Made by a program: the position numbers and the translations under genes | From: CAVZZV01 sp963779845 | GTDB lineage: Bacteria; Bacteroidota; Bacteroidia; Bacteroidales; GCA-2748055 | Reading direction: 5' to 3' | DNA length: 64,000 nt | NCBI GenBank assembly: GCA_963779845.1 | Contig: CAVZZV010000002.1 | Span: forward strand, 62,001 to 126,000 | The notes under the pieces: model-generated | Told to the model about the DNA's origin: nothing | Databases searched by the model: none | The model's input: the letters and a program-made list of their open reading frames with translations, nothing else | Shown: positions 20,132 to 29,212 of the stretch, piece by piece | Layout of the letters: each line of letters opens with the position of its first letter | How positions within the stretch are numbered: the first letter of the stretch is position 1

Positions 20132-20287
20132 ACTTCACTAATTCGTGTAAGTCAATTATTGGCTGCCATGGAAGCAACCTATGCAGCTACAAATATCAGG
20201 AATAAACAGGAAAGGAACAGGTTTTTTTATTAACAAAGCCAATACAGGATAGTGCTCTCAGTGAGCTGAATCACCTCATTGACAAAT

Positions 20288-20959
20288 TTACCAGTTTATG
20301 CTGTCTTTTCCCATTTCTTCGAGAAGACGGTTGGTTTTTGTGAAATGACGGCAGCCAAAAAAGCCATTATAGGCCGATAAAGGGGATGGGTGGGGTGCCA
20401 GCAGGATATGATGTTTATTTTTATCAATCAGGGCCGATTTATTTTGGGCGAACCTGCCCCATAGGAGAAAAATCAGCCCCTCTTTTTGAAGAGAGAGGTT
20501 TCTGATAACCTCATCGGTAAAGGTTTCCCATCCCCGGCCCTGGTGTGAACCTGCCTGATTAGCCCGTACTGTCAGGGTGGCATTCAGAAGTAAAACTCCT
20601 TGCACCGCCCAATGTTCCAGGTTTCCGTTTACTGGTGGAGGGCAATTCATATCGGCTGAAATTTCCTTAAAAATATTCACCAGTGAAGGGGGCGGCTTAA
20701 CCCCTTCAGGAACTGAAAAGCACAGACCGTGGGCCTGACCTGCTCCGTGATATGGATCCTGACCAATGATGACGACCTTTACCCGGTCAAATGGAGTAAG
20801 GTTAAAGGCATTGAAAATAAGATCTCCGGGAGGATATACCGGAGCTGTGGCTTTCTCTTCAAGCAGGAATAATTTTAAACGTCCAAAATATTCCCGGCTG
20901 AATTCATCTTTTAGTATTTCTTTCCAGCTCGGATGGATTTTGGGATCAACAGGAGGCAT
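20288..20959 (-). CDS. ung: Uracil-DNA glycosylase
   Basis: A 223-residue protein of normal family length. It carries the water-activating loop VVIIGQDPYHGAGQAHG with the catalytic Asp, the LLNATLTVRANQAGSH block, and the DNA-intercalation loop APHPSPLSAYNGFFG with the conserved His. It removes uracil from DNA as the first step of base-excision repair. It stands alone: 156 bases separate it from the DUF3352 gene downstream and 166 from the molybdenum hydroxylase gene upstream. Confidence 0.97.
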   Translation of the reverse strand: MPPVDPKIHPSWKEILKDEFSREYFGRLKLFLLEEKATAPVYPPGDLIFNAFNLTPFDRVKVVIIGQDPYHGAGQAHGLCFSVPEGVKPPPSLVNIFKEISADMNCPPPVNGNLEHWAVQGVLLLNATLTVRANQAGSHQGRGWETFTDEVIRNLSLQKEGLIFLLWGRFAQNKSALIDKNKHHILLAPHPSPLSAYNGFFGCRHFTKTNRLLEEMGKDSINW

Positions 20960-21125
20960 AGCTAATATGTGTTATTACCGGATTTTGTTGTCTTACCGCT
21001 GTTGCGGGACCAGAAATAATGAATGTTTTCATTTTCCCCAAGTTAATGAATTGTAAGTATCTCTTATATAAAGAATTAGAGATATATAAAGCCCCTCATC
21101 AGAGTAGATTTCACCCTTGTCAGAA

Positions 21126-23304
21126 TCATGATGACCTGCGATGGATTTCCGCCAATCCCTCTTTCCTTGCCAGCCCTTCGAGAAACCGGGCCGGGGTGAT
21201 CGGCAATTGAAAGGTTCTCACCCCTGTTGCGTCAAAGACAGCATTGGCTATGGCTGCACCCATACAAATAACGGGAGGCTCACCAGCACCCCCTGAAGGC
21301 TGATCCCTTCTTATCCAATAATACCGATTCAATTTTAGGAATTGAAGAAAAGGGTGTAATCTTATAGGAGTCAAAATTTTGGGTGAATATCTTGCCCCCT
21401 TCGAAGGAAATTTCTTCGAAGAGCGCATAGCTAATGCCCATGATGGCACAGCTTTCGATTTGAAGAACCGTTCCAAGGGGATTAACAACCAATCCTGCAT
21501 CCATCGCACATACCACGCGTTCCACATTTATTTCTCCTGATTGTTCATCCACGGAAAGCTGAACCATGACTGCCGCCCAGGTGTTAACATCGATTGCACA
21601 GGCCATTCCTATTCCTCTCCCGCCCGGGGTCCTGGCAGGTTCATATCCGAATTTCTCTGCAACTGCCGTGAGCACGTTTATCATCTTTTGATCCTTCATG
21701 TTTTTTAACCGGAACTCCAGGGGATCCATACCCGCTTTCGAGGCCATAATATCGATTTGCGATTCAATGGCGTGCGTGTGGGTATTACAGCCGGGCGCCC
21801 TCCAGGAGCCAACGGCAAGAGGCTGTTTCGGCGACTGACCCTTTTCCACATTGTAATAGCTCACTTCGAAATCGGGAACATCGTATAAAACTTCGGTCCC
21901 CCGCGGATAATTAAAATAGGTATTGAAGTCCCAAAAGGTAATTTTCCCCTGATCATCTATTCCGGAATTAATGGTGACCAGCCCGGCCGGACGAAACTTA
22001 TCAAGAAAAAATTCCTCTTCCCGGGTCCAGGCAAGCATGACCGGTTTTCCTGATAATTTGGCAAGCAACGCTGCTTCAAGGGCTTGTTGATTATAATTCT
22101 TTCCTCCAAAGGCTCCGCCCACAAAAGGGACAATTACCCTGATATTTTCAATTGGATAATCAACCACCTTTGCAATGTCGGCCTGAAGGTAAAAGGGCGA
22201 CTGAGTCGAGGCCCAAACAGTCATTTTGTCCCCTTCAGGATTCGCCAGGGCTGTATGAGTTTCTATGGGGGCATGGGCTACATAACTATTATGATATTCG
22301 TGTTGGAAGGTTTCCTTTGATTTTCGCATTCCCTCAGCAAGTGTTCCCTTAGAGCTGAGGGGTATTCTTTCCGCCTTTGCATGGTGCATCCAATCGAAAA
22401 TTGTTTGCTCGTTCACCTCTTCTTCACTAAAGGAATACTCTGCCTTTACTTTGGTAATCGCCACATCGGCCGTATCCCTGTTTTCATGAAGAATTGCAAC
22501 CAAATCCCCTTCCTGTATTATTTGCACTCCGGAAATTTCTTCGGCAGCCGAGGTATCAGCATGGACCAATTTCGCGTTATGAGAGGGAGGCCTGAGAATC
22601 CGGGCATGAACCATTCCCGGGATTTTAAGATCTCCTGTAAACAATGCTTTACCCGTCACCTTGTTGACTAATCCAAGTCGTGGAAGAGAAATTCCGATAG
22701 TATTGAATTTCTTATGATCCAGTAGGACCGGTTCGTCGGTGATATGCCGCTCAATCTGTTTCCCCTTTGAAATCTCTTCATAGCGGATCAATTTTCGAGG
22801 ATTTTTTATTTCCCTAACCGTGCCCTTTACCGTTTCAAGCTTTTCCGGGGGAATACCCATTTCTTCCGAGGCCAGTTGAACCAGAACCTCCCGTGCCTCT
22901 GCCGCAGCCTTACGCATAGCCAAACCAAACTTGCGGATGCTTGTTGATCCGCTGGTTCCGCTATCCCACGGGCATAAAGCGGTATCGCCCATAACCAGGT
23001 CCACATTCTCAAATTCAACACATAGTTCATCGGCCAGAAGCTGCATAATGGGCACGCGGTTTCCCTGTCCCATATCGATCTTGCCGGTAAAGCCCGTTAC
23101 TTTCCCGTTTTCATTTATGTGCAGGAATGCGTTAAAGTCGGTAGGGACCTTCGGGGCAGGGGCAGGGTGGGTAGGGGTATCCCGGCCGGATGAGTTCCAA
23201 GGATGAACAAAAATAAAGATTCCTCCCCCTAAAAGCCTGAAGAATTCTTTTCGGTTCATCCTGAATTTTTCCTTTGCGTTGATTTTCACTTTTGATTTTC
23301 CCAT
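21126..23304 (-). pseudogene. Molybdenum hydroxylase large subunit (aldehyde/isoquinoline oxidoreductase type), one frameshift
   Basis: The first frame (from ATG 23304, preceded by GGAGG) encodes an N-terminal signal-like segment (MNRKEFFRLLGGGIFIF, a twin-arginine-like NRK variant). It then has the molybdopterin-binding chain: GKIDMGQGNRVPIMQ, PFVGGAFGGKNYNQQ, VGSWRAPGCNTH and GGRGIGMACAIDVN. Near 21307 the frame must change to continue into QPSGGAGEPPVICMG, which carries the catalytic Glu of the GAGEPP motif, and to the end at 21126. A single extra G in aagaaggg explains it. The domain order matches one-piece IorB/CoxL-like proteins without an FAD subunit. The protein is otherwise complete, so either a recent mutation or a consensus error is possible. 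Confidence 0.85.
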
Positions 23305-23306
23305 TT

Positions 23307-23783
23307 TTAGAGTCCTCCTTTTATTTCTTTAGCGGCTGTCGAAACGGCCCGCACGATTCGGGGATGAGCTCCGCACCGGCATAAATTATCCCCCATACCC
23401 TTAATGATTATTTTCTCCGAAGGATCGGGGTTTTGGTTCAGCAGGGAAACCGCTGTCATGATCATCCCAGGGGTGCAGAAGCCACATTGCATGGCATCGT
23501 TCTCAATGAAGGCCTGTTGAACAGGGTGAAGGGTTCCGTTTTTTTCGAGTCCTTCAATGGTGGTCACTTTACGTCCTTCAGCCTCAGAAACCGGTGTGCT
23601 GCAGGAATATACAGCCTCGCCGTCGATTAAAACTGTACAGGCACCGCAGAACCCTATTCCGCAGCCATACTTGGTTCCGGTAAGTCCAAAATGATCCCTG
23701 AGCACCCAAAGGAGTATTCCATTGGGGTCTGTTTGAACTTCTGCTTTTTTTCCGTTCAGAGTGAACCTTATCATTTGTTCCAT
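23307..23783 (-). CDS. 2Fe-2S subunit of molybdenum hydroxylase
   Basis: A 158-residue two-domain iron-sulfur protein. The plant-ferredoxin-type cluster motif YGCGIGFCGACTVL with a later Cys (AVYSC) is followed by the second cluster domain MQCGFCTPGMIM and DNLCRCGAHPRI. This is the small subunit that carries electrons from the molybdopterin subunit encoded 2 bases downstream. No FAD-binding subunit is coded nearby, as in isoquinoline oxidoreductase-type two-subunit enzymes that pass electrons to a cytochrome or quinone. The substrate is unknown. Confidence 0.93.
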   Translation of the reverse strand: MEQMIRFTLNGKKAEVQTDPNGILLWVLRDHFGLTGTKYGCGIGFCGACTVLIDGEAVYSCSTPVSEAEGRKVTTIEGLEKNGTLHPVQQAFIENDAMQCGFCTPGMIMTAVSLLNQNPDPSEKIIIKGMGDNLCRCGAHPRIVRAVSTAAKEIKGGL

Positions 23784-23797
23784 AAGTGATTTATTTT

Positions 23798-24409
23798 TTA
23801 GTTTCCAGTTTTTCCAATCTCTTTTTCAGAGTATATTCTCTGATAATCCTCCGGGGTATCCATATCTTTGAGCACCCCTTCGAAAGGCAGGTCAACCTCA
23901 AGAACATCGGAAGGGAATTTCCCGGCAAGAGCCCGGAGGCCCTCCTCCGGGGCAAGCTTCCCGATCTCCCCCCGGTATCCGGGGTGAATTAATAGAGGAT
24001 GACCACGCCTGCCCTTAAAAATGGGGATAACCAATCCTTTGTCTGATTTCCTGAAGGCCCCGGCCACGGCCCGGATTGCCTCGGGTGGAATCATGGGCTG
24101 ATCACCCGGAAATATCATTATTGCCTCGGCTTCAGGGGGGATTGACCGGATGCCGCAAATGACCGACGAGAGCATTCCCTGCTTGTATTTTTCATTATAA
24201 CAATATTGCACCGGCCATGTTTCAATAAGGGAAATTATCTCCTCGCTCGCGGCACCAAGAACTACTGAAATATGTTCTATACCTGAATGACTGATATTTT
24301 CAAGGGCACACTCTATAATAGTTTTTCCATTAAAAGGCAAAAGCATTTTCGGTCTTTTCATTCTGACCGACTCTCCGGCGGCTAATACCAAGGCCCAAAT
24401 ATTTGTCAT
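23798..24409 (-). CDS. MobA-like nucleotidyltransferase (molybdenum cofactor cytidylyltransferase type)
   Basis: The chosen start (ATG at 24407-24409, MTNIWALVLAAGESVRM) overlaps the end of xdhC by four bases (ATGA) and gives a protein of about 203 residues. The N-terminal LVLAAGESVRMKRPKMLLPF is the nucleotide-binding GxxxRxxxxK loop, and FPGDQPMI is the metal-binding block. Members of this group attach CMP to molybdopterin for hydroxylases of the neighbouring type, which fits its place between xdhC and the 2Fe-2S subunit. The longer frame starting at 24532 has no sensible extra sequence. Confidence 0.88.
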   Translation of the reverse strand: MTNIWALVLAAGESVRMKRPKMLLPFNGKTIIECALENISHSGIEHISVVLGAASEEIISLIETWPVQYCYNEKYKQGMLSSVICGIRSIPPEAEAIMIFPGDQPMIPPEAIRAVAGAFRKSDKGLVIPIFKGRRGHPLLIHPGYRGEIGKLAPEEGLRALAGKFPSDVLEVDLPFEGVLKDMDTPEDYQRIYSEKEIGKTGN

Positions 24410-25488
24410 AAGGATAAATTTGATTTTTTGGAGTTTCTTACCTGGATCAGTTGGGCGGCAATGCTGACAGCGATTTCCCCAACGGTTTGGGATTTTATGG
24501 CCAGTCCGACGGGCGCATAGATGGATTGCCATTGTTCCTCGCTGGCCCAGTTGTTCTGAATGAAATTCCGGTGCATCAGCATGACTTTATTCCGGCTGCC
24601 TATCATGCCAACGTAAGCCAGGTTGTTTCCTATGCATGGCCGAAGGGCTTTTTCGTCATCCTTGTGCCCACGGGTAACAATAACCACATAGGTATCGGGT
24701 GTTTTTATCAAACCCTTCATAGCCTCACCAACATCAGCCACCAGAAAATGGTCGGCTTCAGGAATGTTGTCGGGATTTGCAAATTCAGGGCGGTCATCCA
24801 CCACCGTAACTTCAAAATCGAGGGTTGCGGCTATCGGGGCAAGTGCTTTTCCAATATGACCGGCTCCGGCAATTACCAGTTTAGGCAGAGGAAATATAAC
24901 CTCGAAAAATATAATTATCTCTTTATCCTTTTCAGGGAGATAGAATTCCATAACAGCCGTACTGCCTGATCTGCCTTTGGAGAGAAGTTTTTTGATGATC
25001 AAATCTGCTTCCCCGGCCCGGGGGTCGGGTATATTAAATGCCTCCTTACCGCTTGACCAGAATTTTTTTATCTCTGCTTTTACTTCCTCCCTGTATTCTA
25101 TCGTGGTAATAAGTACACCGGGAATCCTGTTGTCGAGGGAATTTTTTAATTGTTTATATACGGAAATATTTTTCAGCGGTTCAGCATCTATTAATACACT
25201 TGCCTGACCCCCGCATATAGCATCTTCATCCCGTATAGTATCATGGTCGAAATTAAAATGGTAGATTCCGGAATTCCCGGAATTCATCAGCTCCTGGGAA
25301 AGCTGTTTTATGCTTTCTTCCAGAATCCCTCCCCCAATGGTCCCGGTAATAATCCCTTCTTTTGCCACAAGCATCAAGCTTCCTTCCTTCTGCGGAGTTG
25401 AGCCGGAGGTTTTGATGATTAAAGCCATGGCAAGAGGGTGGCGGCCGGCATCAAGAGCATCAGTGAATTTTTTGGATGAATAGAGCAT
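24406..25488 (-). CDS. xdhC: XdhC family molybdenum hydroxylase maturation factor
   Basis: A 360-residue protein with the XdhC/CoxI N-terminal domain (LIIKTSGSTPQKEGSLML, GTIGGGILEE, DAICGGQASVLI) and a C-terminal Rossmann-like domain (LVIAGAGHIGKALAPIA, IVTRGHKDDEKAL, YVGMIGSRNK). XdhC proteins bind and help sulfurate the molybdenum cofactor before insertion into the hydroxylase. It heads the minus-strand group xdhC - mobA-like - 2Fe-2S subunit - large subunit and is the first gene of that likely operon. Confidence 0.92.
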   Translation of the reverse strand: MLYSSKKFTDALDAGRHPLAMALIIKTSGSTPQKEGSLMLVAKEGIITGTIGGGILEESIKQLSQELMNSGNSGIYHFNFDHDTIRDEDAICGGQASVLIDAEPLKNISVYKQLKNSLDNRIPGVLITTIEYREEVKAEIKKFWSSGKEAFNIPDPRAGEADLIIKKLLSKGRSGSTAVMEFYLPEKDKEIIIFFEVIFPLPKLVIAGAGHIGKALAPIAATLDFEVTVVDDRPEFANPDNIPEADHFLVADVGEAMKGLIKTPDTYVVIVTRGHKDDEKALRPCIGNNLAYVGMIGSRNKVMLMHRNFIQNNWASEEQWQSIYAPVGLAIKSQTVGEIAVSIAAQLIQVRNSKKSNLSL

Positions 25489-25625
25489 ATAAACTGACCA
25501 GGTTAAAAAGGATCAATGTAAACCATTCGGTATGCAAGATATCATTTTTTTTCAATGGAAGAAAAGTCTGTTAGTTGCCAGCCAGGATAAAATTCATTAA
25601 TTTTGCATTCTAATTGTTTTACTCG

Positions 25626-25841
25626 ATGGCGCTTTTTAGGATTTTATTAATATTTCTCCTTATATATTTTGTTTTCAAAATTATTGGCAGGATGATTTTT
25701 CCGGCTGCAGGGAGAAGCAATCACTTTTTTGAGGATCAAAGAGATAAGGAGGGAGATGTGATCGTTGAAGACAAATCTGCCGGAAACAAAAAAGTAAGTG
25801 ATAAGGAAGGGGAATATATTGATTTTGAAGAAATTGATTAA
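25626..25841 (+). CDS. DUF4834 family small membrane protein
   Basis: A 71-residue protein on the opposite strand from its neighbours. An ATG at 25626 (MALFRILLIFLLIYFVFKIIG) gives a single membrane helix followed by a charged soluble tail ending GEYIDFEEID. The final D-F-E-E-I-D and the helix-plus-tail layout fit the Bacteroidota DUF4834 family, whose function is not known. An upstream in-frame TTG adds four residues and is less likely. It ends 5 bases before the convergent NTPase gene. Confidence 0.7.
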   Translation: MALFRILLIFLLIYFVFKIIGRMIFPAAGRSNHFFEDQRDKEGDVIVEDKSAGNKKVSDKEGEYIDFEEID

Positions 25842-25846
25842 AACTT

Positions 25847-26398
25847 TCAGATTTTCCTGCGCAGGTTTAAAATACTCATGATTGCTTCCCCGGATTTTCT
25901 GGGAGAGGTTTTCTGTACCTCCTCCACGAAAGCTTCGGTAATCTTAAATTTCTCCACAACGTTTTCAATCATTTTTCGCCTGCAGGTAAAAATCAGGATT
26001 CCGTTAAATTGTTTTAATACCTGTTGAAATGATTCATGCCAGATCTGTTCCATTAACTCAAGAGGGCCGATTTCGTCGATCATCAATATAGGTGCCTTGT
26101 CCGCAATCGCAGATAGGATAATATCATTTCCCTCTTTAATCGCCTCCGGATTAAAGTAAAAATCGCCTGCCCGGATATAGTCAGGAGCAGGCTTGCGGGA
26201 GGCCAGATGGATTTCCGCATTAGTTCCCAGTGCTTTGAGGATAAAGTCTTTCTGGCCATCATCATTGAAAGTCCCGTAACTGATAAATCCCCTGATATCA
26301 TTCTCAAAAAGGGAAAGAAAGCTGTATATATCGCTTAGGAACATGGTTTTACCGCTACTTCGGGGGCCGGAAATGATGAAAATGGTTTGTTTCGGCAT
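25847..26398 (-). CDS. THEP1-like nucleoside-triphosphatase (NTPase_1/DUF2478)
   Basis: A 183-residue P-loop protein with Walker A ISGPRSSGKTMFLSDI and Walker B ILMIDEIGPLEL. FTCRRKMIENVVEKF follows, as in THEP1-type NTPases that hydrolyse nucleoside triphosphates. Such proteins often lie near molybdenum-enzyme genes, and the xdhC group starts just upstream beyond the small DUF4834 gene, but a functional link is only inferred. The mlaF-like gene lies 12 bases upstream of its start and may share transcription. Confidence 0.8.
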   Translation of the reverse strand: MPKQTIFIISGPRSSGKTMFLSDIYSFLSLFENDIRGFISYGTFNDDGQKDFILKALGTNAEIHLASRKPAPDYIRAGDFYFNPEAIKEGNDIILSAIADKAPILMIDEIGPLELMEQIWHESFQQVLKQFNGILIFTCRRKMIENVVEKFKITEAFVEEVQKTSPRKSGEAIMSILNLRRKI

Positions 26399-26410
26399 AG
26401 GTAAGGGAAA

Positions 26411-27166
26411 TCAGGATTTTAGCTCTTTTAATTTTTTCGCGAGGTTGGTGGCAAAAACAAAATTATTTAGCTCTTCGCAATCTGTCTGCATGATCTCTTC
26501 ATTAGAGCCTTCCCACAATTTTTTTCCTTCAAAGATGAAGATCACCTTGGCCCCGATTTCCATTACAGAATTCATGTCGTGGGTATTGACGATAGTGGTT
26601 ATCTGAAATTCTTCTGTAATTTCTTTAATGAGGTTATCAATGAGTATAGCTGTTTTTGGGTCAAGTCCGGAATTTGGTTCGTCGCAGAAAAGGTATTTGG
26701 GATTAAGGGCAATAGCCCTTGCAATAGCGACCCTTTTTTGCATTCCTCCACTTAGTTCGGAAGGAAACAGATTGTTTGCTTCAAGGATGTTCACTCTGTC
26801 CAGGCAAAAATTTACCCGGTCCATTTTCTCCTTGTAATTAAGCTCGGTGAACATATTCAGGGGAAACATGACATTTTTTTCAACAGTCAGAGAATCAAAC
26901 AATGCCGAGCCCTGGAACAGCATGCCGATTTCTTTTCTCACCTCTTTTTTTGCTTTAAAGGAAAGATCGTTATACAGCCTTCCGTCGAACAATATTTCGC
27001 CCTCATCAATATCGAGGAGTCCCACGATAGATTTTAGCAAAACGGTCTTACCTGAACCACTCTGACCGATGATGAGGTTCGTCTGGCCTTTTTCGAACAC
27101 GACCGAGACATCATCCAATACTATATTCTCGTCAAACCGTTTGGTAAGGTGTTTTACCTCAATCAT
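26411..27166 (-). CDS. mlaF: Mla-type ABC transporter ATP-binding protein
   Basis: A 251-residue ABC ATPase with Walker A IIGQSGSGKTVLLKSI, signature LSGGMQKRVAIARAIA, Walker B YLFCDEPNSGLDP and the H-loop VNTHDMNSVM. The S-G-L-D-P-x-T after Walker B and the pairing with an MlaE permease are typical of MlaF/Ttg2A proteins, which drive lipid transport across the envelope. Its start overlaps the permease stop by four bases, so the two are translationally coupled. No mlaD-like gene follows. Confidence 0.92.
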   Translation of the reverse strand: MIEVKHLTKRFDENIVLDDVSVVFEKGQTNLIIGQSGSGKTVLLKSIVGLLDIDEGEILFDGRLYNDLSFKAKKEVRKEIGMLFQGSALFDSLTVEKNVMFPLNMFTELNYKEKMDRVNFCLDRVNILEANNLFPSELSGGMQKRVAIARAIALNPKYLFCDEPNSGLDPKTAILIDNLIKEITEEFQITTIVNTHDMNSVMEIGAKVIFIFEGKKLWEGSNEEIMQTDCEELNNFVFATNLAKKLKELKS

Positions 27167-27904
27167 GATAATATGAGTTTAGTAAGGATAAGATTCGAAA
27201 GTAAAACCAGGATACTGCTATAAACGACGGCCTTGGTACTAGACCGGCCTACTTCCAGAGCCCCCCCTTCCGCGTAATATCCCTGGAAGGCAGAGACCGT
27301 GACGATGATAAAGGCGTAGAAAAATACTTTTGTGATAGCATAACTAATGTAGTGAGGATAAAAAGCAAATTGAATTCCGGTAACATAATCGGCCGGGGAC
27401 ATAATTTCAGTGAAAAGGCAGGTAAGATAACCACCCAGGATACCTACAAACATGCTTAACAGAGAAAGTATAGGGAAGAAAAACAATGCCGCAATGATTT
27501 TTGGAAGCACGAGGTAACTGGCGGAGTTGACGCCCATAATTTCAAGGGCATCTATTTGTTCCGAGATCCGCATGGTCCCGATTTCGGAGGCAATGCTTGA
27601 GCCGACTTTACCGGCGAGGATCAGGGCAACCATGGTGGAGGAAAATTCAAGAAGAAGTGAATCTCTAACCGTTACCCCCACGAGATAGGAGGGAAGGAGG
27701 GGGTTCTCCAAGGTTATAATTTGTCTGAATGGTGATCACAGCCCCCACGAAAATGGAAATCACTACCACTATACTAAAGGAATCGATACCAATTTTTTCA
27801 ATTTCCCGAATCGTCTGGCGATAATATATTCCTTTCTTTTCGGGCCGGGCAAAAACTTTTACCAGCAATAAAAAATATTTCCCGGCCTGCTCAAAAAACT
27901 TCAT
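27163..27904 (-). pseudogene. mlaE: MlaE-family permease, single frameshift
   Basis: Two frames together encode a normal ~247-residue MlaE permease. The first, from ATG 27904 (MKFFEQAGKYFLLLV), reads through VVISIFVGAVITIQTNYNL. The second continues with LLPSYLVGVTVRDS, ALILAGKVGSSIASEIG and SEQIDALEIMGVN. The shift lies near 27708-27712, where one extra G in cttggag would explain it. The EIGTMRISEQIDALE block is the family signature. Since the partner ATPase is intact and both halves are well conserved, a consensus error is at least as likely as a real mutation. Confidence 0.88.
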
Positions 27905-28005
27905 ATAGTATAATTTTTCGTAAAAATAACAATTATCTTCCTGAAGTCCATTTTCTGCATCAAACAATTGCTTTTATTAAATGTTCCTTTTTAGGGAAAA
28001 AACAA

Positions 28006-28013
28006 TACTTTTG
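28006..28013 (+). promoter_or_regulatory. Bacteroidota-type -7 box upstream of manC
   Basis: TACTTTTG fits the TAnnTTTG -7 consensus of Bacteroidota and lies about 100 bases before the manC start in the divergent mlaE-manC intergenic region. No convincing TTTG -33 box at the usual distance was seen, so the call rests on one element. Confidence 0.35.
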
Positions 28014-28116
28014 AAAAATATTGAAGATTCAGATGTTTTAGATGCAGCCCAATCGCTGCAGCAATATATATTTTATAATGTGGACAGAAGTATAACTTCA
28101 TCTTAATTTTGAATTT

Positions 28117-29208
28117 ATGAATAACCATGATTATTGTGTTATTATGGCCGGAGGGATTGGCAGCCGTTTCTGGCCTTTGAGCCGTTCCTCAAAACCAAAA
28201 CAATTTCTCGACATCCTGGGAATGGGGAAGAGCCTTCTTCAGCAAACTTTTGAGAGATTTGAATCTATTATCCCCATGGACAATATTTATATTGTCAGCA
28301 ATGCGGAATACGCAGAGGTGATAATGGAACAATTGCCGGAGTTGAATCCCGACAATATCCTCCTGGAGCCTTTGAGAAGGAATACCGCCCCATGCATTGC
28401 CTACGCGGCCTACAGGATTTTAAAAAGGGATCCGCAGGCCCGCATGGTTGTGGCACCTTCCGACCATCTGATCACGAAGGAGAAAATATTTCAGGATGTG
28501 GTTATGGAAGGTTTGAATTTCGTGGGCAATAATAATGCCTTGCTTACCATTGGTATAAAACCTTCGAGGCCGGAGACGGGCTATGGATACATCCAGGTGA
28601 ATTCGGAACAAATTAAGTCCGGTAAGTCCATCATGCGAAAAGTGAAAACATTCACAGAAAAGCCTGATCGAAAACTGGCAGAGGTTTTTGTTGAAAGTGG
28701 AGAATTTTTCTGGAATGCAGGGATCTTTTTTTGGTCTGTAAAAGCAATTAATGAAGCATTTAGCATTCATTTACCGGAAGTGTCCCGTGTTTTCGCTGAA
28801 GGTATGGATCATTATGGGACCAAAAGCGAAAAAAGCTTTGTGGAGAAAACATATTCTGCATGCAAAAATATTTCCATCGATTATGGGATCATGGAAAAGG
28901 CCGAGAATGTGTTTGTCCTCACCGCCGATTTTGGCTGGTCTGACCTTGGAACCTGGGGTTCATTGTACGACCAGGTTGAAAAGGACGGGGATAAGAATGC
29001 GGTAATGGGGAAAAATGTATTCCTCTATGATGTGGAGAATACATTAGTGAATGCCCCAAGGGAAAAGCTGGTAGTTATACAGGGTATTGATAACTGTATA
29101 ATTGTGGACAGTCCGGATGTATTGCTGATCTGCAAAACAAGTGAAGAACAGCGTATCAAGAATTTCGTGAACGATGTAAAAATTGGGAAGGGAGAGGTTT
29201 ACATTTAG
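28117..29208 (+). CDS. manC: Mannose-1-phosphate guanylyltransferase
   Basis: A 363-residue enzyme that makes GDP-mannose from mannose-1-phosphate and GTP for polysaccharide or O-antigen synthesis. The N-terminal pyrophosphorylase loop is MAGGIGSRFWPLSRSSK, followed by LEPLRRNTAPCIAYAA, VVAPSDHLI, FTEKPDR and FFWNAGIFFW. It lacks the C-terminal isomerase domain of bifunctional forms, which is usual for this phylum. Its stop is four bases from the convergent gldN stop. It may serve the sugar-nucleotide genes at the right end of the window. Confidence 0.95.
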   Translation: MNNHDYCVIMAGGIGSRFWPLSRSSKPKQFLDILGMGKSLLQQTFERFESIIPMDNIYIVSNAEYAEVIMEQLPELNPDNILLEPLRRNTAPCIAYAAYRILKRDPQARMVVAPSDHLITKEKIFQDVVMEGLNFVGNNNALLTIGIKPSRPETGYGYIQVNSEQIKSGKSIMRKVKTFTEKPDRKLAEVFVESGEFFWNAGIFFWSVKAINEAFSIHLPEVSRVFAEGMDHYGTKSEKSFVEKTYSACKNISIDYGIMEKAENVFVLTADFGWSDLGTWGSLYDQVEKDGDKNAVMGKNVFLYDVENTLVNAPREKLVVIQGIDNCIIVDSPDVLLICKTSEEQRIKNFVNDVKIGKGEVYI

Positions 29209-29212
29209 TATT

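Noticed and set aside
27700..27720. Programmed frameshifting in mlaE
   Set aside because: No slippery heptamer is present at the junction and the family is not known to use frameshifting.
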